A DNA stretch of 64,000 bases from Owenia fusiformis (Eukaryota; Annelida; Polychaeta; Sabellida; Oweniidae): the NCBI GenBank assembly GCA_903813345.2, contig CAIIXF020000002.1, forward strand, positions 26,548,455 to 26,612,454, written 5' to 3'. Position 1 is the first letter of the stretch; each line of letters starts with the position of its first letter. Below, in pieces: positions 35,926 through 48,400 of this stretch. Under the pieces are notes generated by a model. It was not told the origin of the DNA, searched no databases, and worked only from the letters and a program-made list of their open reading frames with translations. The position numbers were made by a program, and so were the translations under genes.

Positions 35926-38900
35926 CACGAGGGGAAAGTGTACCCGTGTATGTACAACCTACCGCCGAGCAAGACACGCATATACCGCCTATCAAATGTT
36001 TGGTTAACTACATCTCATAGGAAAATGGACAATAAAGGTAATATTTGACCTCTATCAATTCCCTTGGATTGTTAGAATCGTTACTAAGATGTTCTATCAG
36101 GCGGAATTGGCCTAGAATTATAGTTGAAATATATTTGTTATGTCCAAATTAAGAGATAAGTTAAACGTATAATGGTTTTCGATTTATTTTTCTCATTTAT
36201 ACTCGCTTTAATTGATAATGAGCCATACATAAGACATACTTGGGTCGGTTACTGTATGTCATATGTATAATATATTAAGTGTCAAAATATTAGGTCTAAA
36301 TAGCACTTTTGAACAGCAAAATATTCACATAAACTTTGTCCTAAAAGATCCGATGTGATCGACGAGTAATATTATAGAGATCCGAAAATATCTTGAGTAA
36401 ATGATTTCAGATCCGAACATTACTTGAGTAAAATTTGTTGAGATCCGATTATATCGTCGAGTCTATGACACACTGCGGCTAGTCGATCTATGTGGATGCA
36501 GTCATTTATATGTAATGTATCGTGGGTAATCGCGTACATTATAGGGAATGGGATCATTGCAAAAATATGACAGCAAATCGAGGTAAGTGATCTCAGAGTT
36601 TCTACTTAACACTGTGACTTGAAATCTTGCATACATATTCAATATACATAGTATGACAATGTGTGAAATTTTCAGCTACCATATTCCTGTTATAGAGAAG
36701 ATATTTGAAAAACATTTCGTAAACGTCAACATATATGTATAAAATGGATACACCTATGTATCATTTGGATTCAGAACGGTAACAAATGGATGCTTTAATG
36801 AATTATACTTTTATCATGATGATTTATTTACTGATGGACAACTGGCCAGATTTTCTTTGTATACATTGTTCGGATAAACATTCCTTACTCATTAAAGTAA
36901 TTAGCCACCCCATTACAAGTAGCCTAAAGACACCCTCATGAAAAATTGAAAATACTATATATAAACCCATCAACTGGAAAATGCCATTACAGATGAAATA
37001 AAGGACCCACGATCCTGCTCACACAGTGTAGAACCTTCAGAGGAATGTATATCCTGATGTTCAAACAAAAGTATTGGTAAATATGAGATCAATGAAAGAT
37101 GAGTCCTTTGTTGTTGGTTCAGATATGATTTGTTGTAGTCAAAGGAAAAACTATGAATTTAACCTAGATTTTGACCTAGGCCTTTTAGTGTCCAAATTTT
37201 GAAGGAAAGTAGATTTTGAGGACGGCTTCTATTGTAGATTCTTATTAAGTTGGCAGCATCCAAGCTGTATCTAGTGTTGTGTTGTTACAATTGATAATTT
37301 TCTCAAGCCCCATTGACTTAACATGGGATACCAAAATAGCGATTTTTGAGATTTCAAAATGCCATAACTTCCGAACCGAAAGTCGGATCAAAATCTGGTT
37401 TGCAGATTCGGATTCTTTGGACAATTCTACACATATTTCATAACATTTCGTACATTGAATTCCAAGAAGTTTTTATTGTGACCTACTTTTCGGATGCCAT
37501 ATCTCAAAAACGGTAAGAGTGATCAAAAACAACTTGCCTGTAGGGATTAGCTTTTTTCCAAGGAACATGATTAAAAAACGGAGCAAAAATATTGAAGGAC
37601 GACTGAGAAAATTGAAAAAATGACAAAGTACTGGATTTGACCTAGTTCTTGACCTTTGACCTAGATAAAACCTGATTAGACCTAGATCTGGACTTGGACC
37701 TGAACTGGACCTTGACTTGGACCTGGACTTGGACCTGGAAATGGACTGGACTGGTATTTTTTCAATCTTTTCTTCACTTCTCTTGACTTTCTATAAGGCT
37801 ATCATCAGATCGATTTTTCTCGAAATTTAAAATTCAGCAATTTCTCGGAAAATTTGTGCAGCAAATGTTGACAGACGGACGGACCAACGGACGGACCAAT
37901 GGAAGGACGCCTGGTCGATCCCATAGGCTTACTTTGTGAGCCAAAAACTATGGTTTTATCGCTAATACTGTTAATTTGAAAAACGGGTCCATAACATGTA
38001 ATGATGACAATGAAAATGTTGAAATTAGGTACGCCAATGAAGTGAATTCAGAGCAAACGACCCATCGACCCACTGGAATACCCACAAATCAAGTTTCATA
38101 GCCTTGCCCAAGTCGGTCTCTTTTACTTATCTTGATTTCTATTATGATCACCTTGTACCTTAGAGAAAGCCGCGTGCTTTACCGACCCAATGTTTTTGTC
38201 GGTACAATTTGACAAATCAACGACGAGCCTACATTGCCGGACTAGGTCTTCGTGCATTTCTTCGAGAATTCAGTTTTGATTTTGAATCAACATTGAATTG
38301 CATGATTTCATTTAGACGAGTATTAATGACTGCTTACATTCCAATGTACATTTAATAACATAATATATTGTAACTCTCAAGAAACACTCGATCAGATCAT
38401 TGAATTTCAAGTCCTAGATGGGTAGTTTGCTTTTTTATGCAGGTCAACCTGATAACATTTTGATTGGTCAATCAGCCTGAAGTCACACGTTGTGTCCATG
38501 TCCATATTGTCAATCAATATGGTTTTGCGATACCGTTAGGTAGCCTAGGTATTATGGGAATCTCGAAACCGCTGAATAACTTAGCATAATATCAGCGATG
38601 CTGCATTGGATTGTTTAAGGTTGTAATAATTTAAGATCAGATAAGTAAATAAATACCGACTAGGGCAAGGCTACAAGTTTCAGAGCCATTAACATTCCTT
38701 GAAAATGACAATGAGCAGCCAACAGATTACCATCCGTAAATCTTGATGATTTTGTCAGCTCAGCTGAACGAGCCTCCAGATTCCTTGAAACAAATGACCA
38801 TAATTCAAGAATAATATTATCTATTTACAATTTTTTGAAATCGTGGTAAGTGGAATCTTTCCAATTACCAATATAGCATTATTATTGTTTTTTGACACTG

Positions 38901-39814
38901 TGGATTAAAATATTAAACATACACACATTCAAAATGATTCAATTGAAACCTAGCCAGTCTGTTCAATGAATCCAATCAGAACGTCTACTAATCCACATGA
39001 TACATCATAATTAAATTGCTTTTTTAAAGCGGATATTTCATACCATAACCCCAAAAATATTATAGAACGCATTGTATTTGTAATTTACTTCACACAGACA
39101 TATTTGTCTATATGTGAAATAATTATATTACTTGAATTTTTTATTCCCCATTACAAGGTAAACCTATGGCAAATTATACAGCCTTCTCACAGCTGTGAGC
39201 GAGATGATAAAACTGGTCGAGTGAACTCGTTTGAGTTATCTATTCTCCGTAAAAATATCAGAGAATGTGTGTTTATAGCGTAGCTTTGGTTTTATAAATC
39301 AATGAAGTATGATATACACGGATGAGTAAATATAGATTATTTAAACAGAAGAGCAAAATTCTTCCATTGAAAAGTACAGAGGCGGGTACTCATGAAACAT
39401 TACATGTGCCTGACTGCATCCTCATAGATCGACTAGCCACAGTGTGACATGCTGATGATGAAATAGTGTTAGTGTTACTTTTGGGAGTTTTCGAACCTTG
39501 ATTTAATTGCCTTTATTAGAAGGGTTATTCGTTATTAATACTATTGTAACATTTTGACCCAGACTGACACAACAGAAATTAGGCTATCAACATTGAAGGA
39601 TAGGAAAAGCGCGGAATTGCATTTAAATCAATTATGAATATGATCTTCCTTCATTTTAGGAGCCGTTGTACTGATATTTTAGTCGAGCTTGAGAGCGAAT
39701 GAACTGCATTTAAATCAATTATTATCCATTTTAACTTATCCCCTACATTTTCAGACATCTTCGGGTCTTTGCTCGGCGGTAGGTTGTATATACACGGGTA
39801 CATTTCCCCTCGTG
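35926..39814. mobile_element. TIR-bounded composite element, 3.9 kb
   Basis: CACGAGGGGAAAGTGTACCC and ACAACCTACCGCCGAGCA at the left are mirrored by TGCTCGGCGGTAGGTTGTAT and GGGTACATTTCCCCTCGTG at the right. A second inverted pair, GGCTAGTCGATCTATG (36477) with CATAGATCGACTAGCC (about 39424), lies inside. The interior includes a widespread-looking repeat at about 37130-37960. No transposase frame was found. Confidence 0.65.
37130..37960 (+). repeat. dispersed repeat with GGACCTGGACTT and GGACGGAC tracts
   Basis: Sequence of intermediate complexity ending in short tandem tracts: CTTGGACCTGGACTTGGACC near 37715 and GACGGACGGACCAACGGACG near 37873, followed by CATAGGCTTACTTTGTGAGC. I associate this arrangement with dispersed repeats of molluscan genomes, but no consensus was available here. 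TGACCTAGAT/TTTGACCT words also occur in the repeat at 47847-48336. Confidence 0.4.
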
Positions 39815-41089
39815 AATCTAGCTATTAAACATATCCTAGCTTTCTTGATGTAGCAAAAATTGGCATTGTTTAAGGAATAAAGACCGAGATTTTATGATTT
39901 ATGGCGTAACATATGAATGTTATTCTGTTCATTGTTAAAAGACCGAAATCGCGTAGCGATTGAGGTCTTTGACATTGGCCAGAATACAATTTGAGTTCAT
40001 ATATTTAACATAAAGAATTAAAAAATCGAGGTCTTTGTTACGATTCTAATATTGTAAACACAACACAAGTATTTGCATTTATGAATTTTAGAGGTCATAC
40101 ATACTCCAATATAAATCACTTGTTCTAGATATTGTGACGTCACGTATCACATAAAAATTATTGATAAGGTCTATTTAAGGGTACGTAATTGGTATAACAC
40201 GACGTAGCACTTACGTCTTAATATTGACGCAAACAGATTTTTAAAATACAACTATATTTTCATGTTGTTACACTAAATGTATTGTACATTTCTTTAGATT
40301 GAACAGAATTCGAGACATAAAATACATTTACCATTGTTTACGACAACAACATGTTGGGAGAGGCCATCAAATGTAATTTTACATTTTTGAATAGAGTCAG
40401 TAATTGCTTACACTTATTCCCCGATCCTTTCACATTTCATCTTATTTATCAAAATTGAGTGTTATTTTTGCTTGGCGAGTCTACCATAATTGAGAATAGA
40501 GAATAGTATTTCGTCCTGTATCTCAAAGTGTGTTGAAAAATACAAAATTTTATATTTTCCTGAGAATATGATATCAAGTATCATTCAGATATATTCGTTT
40601 CACCATTATCTACAATGTCATATCATTGACTTCGCAGTTTGCAGTGTATTATTTACACTTAGAATTTTTGGGATCTGCTTGTCCGTGTGCAATATTCACA
40701 AAAACAAATATTTGCATTGATCTTAAAAGCCAGTTCAAAATCCTCGTCGCTTTCGAAGAATCTAATTTCTCTTTGCTCGCAAGTTGACCAGCAACTCTGA
40801 ATATTCCATTATACGTTAAATACGTTTTCCCACAAGGCCTGACGAAAATGCTTAAGGATATAGCATGTAAAACATGTACAATACTTAATGCCTTCTAAAT
40901 TCATTAACAATGAAAATAACAGTATACATAATTCACTGAATTATAATGCACATCACGACGAGGCTGACATCGAATATTTAAATCTCCAATCTCTGTAGGC
41001 ATGTTTTATTCTCTTAAAACCATTCGGCACAGGACAATTTTTGAGTATATCAGATACAACGTACTCTGAAATTTCGTGGCACCAAAATC
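39815..41089 (-). other. convergent intergenic space and CNGA 3' flank
   Basis: No gene is supported. It separates the long-TIR element from the CNGA stop codon. Confidence 0.45.
41005..41010 (-). terminator. candidate polyadenylation signal of CNGA (AATAAA)
   Basis: AATAAA on the - strand, 80 bp after the CNGA stop codon. It is the first canonical hexamer downstream of the stop, but the cleavage site is not shown by sequence alone. Confidence 0.4.
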
Positions 41090-42498
41090 TCAAATCTTTG
41101 AGTCACTTTGATCGTTTCCCGATATACCAGAGAGATGAGAAAACAAATCATCTTCTTTCGTTACAGTTTTTTCTAATTTTGTTATCCTTTGCTTTAGTTT
41201 TTGTTGGGTTACGTTGAATTCACCAAGAAGACGAGCGAATCTTGTTTGAAGTATTTCAAGACTTGTGTCTACTCTCGTGATCTTATCTCCCATTGACTCT
41301 TGATGCTTCTCTGCCTCTCTCATTGCTTCTTCATCTAACAGATTGTCCTTCTTTAAGATCTCACGGCCGCGTTCAATAAGTTTTTTCTTTGCCTCGGGAT
41401 ATTCCGTCAAGGCGTCCCAAAGTTCGTCCTTACTAAGAACGAACAGATCGGAATATCCTATACTTCTTACATTTGCTGTTCGCCTATTTCCTGTTTTATT
41501 ACCTGCTATGTTAAGAATACTGACCTCACCGAATACACTTCCATCTGAAAGAGTAGCAAACACAGTTTTACCATCATCGGCGACAACGCTAAGTCTCCCG
41601 CGTTTAACTATGTACATCTCCCGTCCAATATCCCCCTTGCGGCAAATATAGTCGCCTGGACTATACACACTGAGCTTCAATTTGAGCACGATTTCTACGA
41701 GCAATCCTGGCTCACAGTCTTGAAAAATACTGACTCTTTTGAGTGTCTCTAAATGAACATGGATCGCAATTTCAGCTTTGAGTTTATCAGGCAAGGTATT
41801 TAAAATTTCCTCTTGGTTTAGAGATTGTTTATTGCTCCAGAGGTAATCGAACCATTTTATTACCCTGCTTTCTAACTCCTTACTGACGTTTCGGAACTCC
41901 ATGTATTGTTTAACGCCGTCCATGCGCTGTTGGAACTCCGCTTTGGCAGCGTTCATGTTTGTGATCATACTACCGACGTTACCGACAATGGTGGCAAAGA
42001 TCAACACACCGATGAGAAAGTCAATTACAACGAATAAGTACTCTGAATCTAGTTGAGGCTGTGGGGTTTCCCCTATAGTAGTCAAAGTCAATGTCGACCA
42101 ATAGAAACTATAAATATATTGCCGAGTTAATGTCTGCCATTCTGGCGTGGACATATTGTATACCCATTCGTCACTGCTAAACCCAATGTTATTACTAATG
42201 GCGAAGTAAATACACGCATTCCAATGGATGATTATCAAAATATACAATATCAAATTCATTATTCTGAACAAGTTAGGAAAGCTCGTCCGAGTTTCAGTGC
42301 GATCGAAGAACTCCATGAGACGAGAGAACTTGCAGAGCCTGTTGAATCTGCAATATGGAGCAGCGTCGACCCCAGTGTAGATATAAATTAGATCTGTTGG
42401 TAATATACATATGAGGTCTAGTTTGAACGTCAATGTTTTGATGTAATGTTTTCTCATCTTTGTTGCGTCCCTCACAAGTAAGCCATGCTCTAGATAAC
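41090..42498 (-). CDS. CNGA: CNGA coding exon 5: S3 to C-terminus
   Basis: The acceptor CCTAG lies just above 42498; the first two exon bases complete the codon for Gly219 and the exon ends at TGA 41092-41090. It encodes 468 residues without an intron, as in the large last exon of vertebrate CNGA genes. [19 protein letters not shown] covers S4 and the S4-S5 linker, TTIGETPQP is the selectivity filter, [10 protein letters not shown] lies in the C-linker, and [11 protein letters not shown] and [16 protein letters not shown] form the phosphate-binding part of the nucleotide pocket. [12 protein letters not shown] and [13 protein letters not shown] form a heptad-like coiled coil comparable to the CNGA leucine zipper that sets subunit stoichiometry. 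Confidence 0.97.
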
Positions 42499-45400
42499 CT
42501 AGGAAAGTAAAAAAAATAATGAATTTATCAGGTAAAATGAATTAGTAAAGGTACACATGATGGTCCCCCAGGGATTATGGTCCCCTTTCTAAACGGCCCT
42601 TACTGGCCCTGATGGCGTATAAGATAATGAGGGAAAGAGTTGTATTGAGGTCACCATATGGAGAGTAGGACCATAATTTGATAGGACCTCCAACCCTTTT
42701 ACACCGGCCATTTGGGACATTGTTACATATGTCGTTTTAGTAGCCATGGCGACCACTTGAGAATCATTTTATATCATTTCACAAATAAAGCAATACACCG
42801 TTGATAGCTATAGAAATTTTCTGCGCTTTAAAAAAGCTGCGATGTATATGGACTGTTAAACAAAGGCCCATTAAACCACAATCCAATTCAATTATCATGG
42901 CACAAACAAGATATAAATAAGGTAAATAAGGCGACTACAGAGCCATTTACCATCTGGGAGAAGAGATAATCATCCCTAAATTATGAATAGTACGCGTTCG
43001 TGATTATGTTGGAGAGACACTTGTCACACTGTGAGAGAAGATGTTCAGTCAATGGTGGATCAGAGTAGGAAACAAGTTCGCATCAGGTAGACACGTAGTC
43101 CTCTATATCGAATAAAATAACCTTCTTTTGGATCGTTTGAGCAATATCTCCAAATGTAATAGCAATCCATCATATATCATGCGGATTTTTCTTTTTGTAG
43201 CCATTAATCTGCATTTTATTAACATGACAACAATAAAAATGTTGAACATAGTCAGTTCTGGTCTGTTTTAGTTTGGCTAGTAAAAAAAGGTTATAGTTTC
43301 TTTTCGTCAGGCATGTGCTTCTTCCATGGAAAATAGCCTCATACTACCTTATCTTCAAAATGGTCCATCATTGACGACAATTTTGGAAAATGCTTATTCA
43401 CATGATTGAAGAAGTAAAAGGACGTATCCATCTCGAATGATGGGACGTACACATTTTATTGATTATGCAATATTCTAATCCATTCAAATGCATATGCTAT
43501 CACCCGTGTCATGTAAAATTACCCTTCATAATAGGTTGTTTTAGTAGTGATACCGTTCGGTATCTTTGTAAAGGGCCATTTTAGTAACGTAATACGGTCG
43601 GTATCTACGGTATACCTTATTAGTGTTTACATTAAGTAATTTCAACTAAAAAATCGCCTTTTTATTTATAAAGTAATTTTACACGACACCTGTGATTCTA
43701 TACGATATTAAAAAGATCAAAAATGTTATATTTGGATTTGTGATTCTTCTCTTAGATGTTCTTTTTGTATCTATTTTTGTAATACTTTTTCACTTGGTAC
43801 TAACTTCGACCGTTAATTTTTATTTTTTACCTACCAGATTTCAGAAAATCAAGAATTCAAAGCATAACAAAATTGCCTTTCTGTTGGTACATTATTCTAT
43901 TATACAGAGTCCCTACTTCCAGTGGCATTTTTGTCCCCAGCTATGACAAGCGTTTCTAAAAGCTGGGGACCAAAAACGCTTTGCTTTGAATGGAACAAGT
44001 TCGAAGAAAAACGGTGCAATATCGGACTCGCAATATTTGATTTTCAAACATCTGGTAGGTCAAAAATTCAAATTAACACCGAAGTTAGTACCGCGAGATT
44101 TTGTATTTTCCCTTTTTACATTTTTGCAATTGTTTACTCAGTATACTGTTACCTGTTCTGAGCTGCACAACCATATCTATGATATATATCACATCGCTGA
44201 TGTAGTCCAACGTTAGCCATAATATTCTGTAGTTTACCTGCAAACAAAGATTACAAGTTAATTAGTATAAATTACTTAAATTTCAAATTAACGAGGAAGT
44301 AATCGGGTCGTAGATGAGCGTTGAGAGGGGTGATTACACACCTTGGAATTTTAATGGGTTATTGATAAATCTATGTAATACGTAAAATACATACATGTAG
44401 TACGAGTACTTTCTACTTTAGTTTTTTTACCTGTAGCTCTTTAAAGACAGATCTAGCGATGATCAAGTTGATGTTATACATGATGGCAAGTGAAATGAAG
44501 GTGAGCCACCTGTAATAGAAGGGCTGTGATGTCACAACCATCCAACTATTCCAGTACCTACAACAAAGGTGGACGATATTACAGCACATTTGCTAAATGG
44601 TTGGACTGTTGACGGTATCGTGTCGTGTGTTTGCGTCATTAGGGTTAATTGAGGCTGAATCAGATTTTTTTTTAAATCTCTGTGCAATATCACCATGTGC
44701 ACTCTTTATCTTATGTTAAATAATTTAATTATAATTCCATGTTATATGTCAACGGAGAAGTCCTTAGACAACGAGTGACGTATTCAAAATAGCATAGTTT
44801 CTATATAACTGAATAAAGCTGACATAATGGATTTCACACTTGTTTGTCTTGGGTTTGGTCGGGCCACACTTCGATTGACTTCATTGCTAGAAACTTGCAA
44901 TAGTCACTTAATTTCATGATTTATCAAAATGTGTTGCTTGGATTTTTCCGTTATAGCCACAACTCTTGGCTGTTGACGTATTTTTAAGTAATTTTGGGGA
45001 ATGGTATCTAGTGATTCAATATTTCTAAATGATATATTTTAACCGTTCATTGAATTTGCTCAAAAGGTTTAATGCTCGATTAACTTCAATAACGGAGAAA
45101 GTGGCATTTACTAAAAGATGTGTGGAGTGGGAGTAGAGACATTGACTCAGCGATCAATGTAATTTTACCTTTTAACGTTTAAATCACTATATTTAAATTC
45201 TTCACTCATGAGGTTTACTGCAGAATTTGAAATTAGTTTGTTATTGAAATGACTTGTATGTAATGTGTATGTAATTTGAGTATCGTATAAAAACGTAAGC
45301 AACTGAACTTGCGTCAATGCTTTTGTGTTTTACGGTAGAATGCTGTAGATAAAACAGTCTAATTAGACGTTTACCGTGACCTTCTTCCGCACAACAGCGC

Positions 45401-48400
45401 AATAAATATGTTTGTCAAGGCGATATGATGGATTCAAGAAAATTGAAGAGCGCCCTGCACATTGGAATGGGATATTCCTGTAGTTAGAACAAGGTTTTAT
45501 ACAGAGTGGGCCAAAAGAGAGGTTACACAAATAAATGTATGTTAGTTTCTTAGACGTTCAACAGCATGGATTTAATAAAGGCCTGTTCACACATGAACGA
45601 ATTAAAAAGCCTCTCGACGTCAATTTGCATGTACTGGCAAATGGGACTTGAGTAAAAGTTGTTCCCATTAGTAAATATACGTTGTACATCGTTTGAGTGT
45701 TCGTAGGCTATGTGGAAATACCCTTTCTGAAAGTTTCGGACGTCTTCGGAAGCAATACTAGTTTTGCACAAAGATGCGCTTCGGATCGCATGTTTACGTT
45801 CCCAATCACCAAAATTGACAATTTACCCAATTCGCAAGTTTGCGTTTAGTGCATTCGTTCGGGTTGTAGTGGCTATGACCCCCAAGATTAAACCTTGTCC
45901 ACTGTTCTAGCTACCACGTTCCACGATTCTATGGACATTTATAAAATATGCTCCAAATACCGAAACATGCCACAATCTCCGTACCGGAATAAGTAATGAA
46001 TCCCCGCATTTTTATCTGTTGGACTAATGTCTGCACTAACAACCATTGAAATATTGAAACAAGAGATGAGAAGGAAGATGAAAGACATTACAAATTATCT
46101 TGCTATAATAATTGTAGTGTTTTGTAAAATGACCATAAAATCGTGACCAATAAAACTTAAATGAAAGAACATCTGACAAATTGTGCTAATACACGGGGGT
46201 AAAGCAGACACGATGATGCAATGAGCTTGCTCGGCGGTATCATGACTGTGTAACGGGTCTTAATGTATAAGTGTGCTCGGCGGTAGGTTCAAACAACGCG
46301 GATCCTCAAAGCATGTGCTCATGGTATATTTAAGGAATAAATAATGATAGGCCATTCAATATGGTGAAATTCAGCACGAGTTGGACAGAATGTTGTACAA
46401 AGCACGAACCGAAGGTGAGTGCATTTGTACTAACATTCTGTCCAACGAGTGCTGAATTTCACCATATTGAATGGCCTATCATTATTTATTCCGATTCAAA
46501 CATAAAAATTAGTAAAAGCCGTGTCTGTGGAACGGGCATGAAGGAAGAATACGCATGCCGTCAAGATTCTGAAGTCGGCCGGAAAAATTTTAGAATTTGT
46601 TTGGGCTGTTCTATTTTACTCCCCGTTTTAGATTTTATACGGTGTATGCAAACATGGGGTGTTGATAAAATAAAATAGTTACGGAGGGAGTAAAAAAGAA
46701 CAGCTATCCCCGGAGCAAGCCCCAGATGTGCAGCTGAGATGTGACGTCACTCAAAACAATGCAAATTGCAGATTGAATAGAGCATGGTCGTGCATCTATG
46801 GAGAATTAGAGAACGTTCTATATTGGCTATGCTGCATTCTGATTGGTTGGGAAATTCGAATAGAGCACGGTCATGTTTGAATCGTGTTTTAACACCCGTG
46901 CTAATATGACTTTAATCCCATGCTGTATGACTGAGATATTAAAATTTGTTTGGATTACCCCTTTGGCTCACCCTGTACATATACCTGTTAGGTAGCGATC
47001 TGAGGCACTTCGATCAGGGTGTTGTCGGGACAATTTCTCTTGTGACTTAGGTTATGTATTTAGGTCTATCTCAACAGATTTTACTGGTCTTATGCGCCGC
47101 AAATGGTGCGAAAGATGTTAAAATTGCATTTTCGACCCTAAAATTCAGATTTCTTGGGGGTACATTATTATTTAACTATAAAACAAAAACTAAACAACCA
47201 ATGCTTCTTTCTTTTGGTGTTTCTGTTAAGAGTAATCATACTTGAAATGCATACGTAAAAATTTTTAAGAATTTTAACTTTATTTAAAAACAGCAACATT
47301 TTTTCACCCTAAAATCATAGAATTTAGGGGGGTTGAGAGACATTGATTGGAATTGATTTTTCAATTTCTCAATCAATCTCAGTTTAATATTAATGGAACT
47401 TTCCTAAAAGTAGCACCAACATGTCCCCAACATATTACCATAAAGAAAGAACTCAAACTCTAACATGTTTTTTGCCTATATGGGTCAATTTACCTCTCCC
47501 CTCTTTCCCTTTTAAGAAGGGCGTGGCCATATTGGCATGTTCATCTAAAAATAAATACTTCATGTTCATATCCATCCTCCGATCACAGGGCTTCAAAATC
47601 CAGAACATATTCTTTCTTTTTACCCCCATCAATAAGCAGTTACCATTTCCCCGATTAAGAACTCGCAATCTGATTGGCTGTCGCAACACTGCGACAGAAA
47701 TCATGTATAAGTCATTGTGCATAATTAGATCACGTGATTCAGTTAAATCAGGCGCGTCCAAATTGGTTATCGCAGGGGGAAGAAGGAGGTACGGATTCTG
47801 GACACCTGCTTAGGAGGATGGTTCATATCATGTTATCATTTTTATGTCACCAACAAAAAGTGGTGACATATTGTTATGGTCTCTGTTCTTTTTTGACAGT
47901 GGTCAGTGGTCGGCGGTTTGTGGTTGGAGCTTGGCAATTGGTGTCTGACAAATTCTTACAATTTAAAATAATTAACAAATACTGTATAGACTGACTTCAA
48001 TTGTTTTCAAAATCATCTACGTGTTTTCAGATGTTCAAATCTGACTATATTTAAGATTTGACCTTCAATGACCTTTTCAAGGTCAGAAAAAGTCTTTTTT
48101 CAACTTGCTTCAAGTTAACCATTTTTTCAAAATCATCTATAAGTTATCAGAAGTTCAAATCTGACTTAAGGTTTGAGATTTGACCTTCAATGACCTTCTT
48201 AAGATTTAAGAATATAGATTTGATCATTAAATGACATTCTAAAGGTCAAAATAGATTTGACCTTTAGTGACCTCCTCAAGGTCAAAAAGGTATTTTTTAT
48301 CTTGTTTCAACTAGGTGGTGACATTTTGTCATGTTAATGCCTTGTTTTACTTGTAGCTAGTGAATGTCTTTTAAATGACATAAGCCTAATACAGTGGGAC

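Noticed and set aside
41343-41651. 102-codon frame on the + strand
   Set aside because: It is antisense to the well-supported CNGA nucleotide-binding domain.
46361-46678. 105-codon frame as a possible mariner transposase
   Set aside because: It runs through the foldback at 46334-46492 and shows no helix-turn-helix or DDE/D motif.
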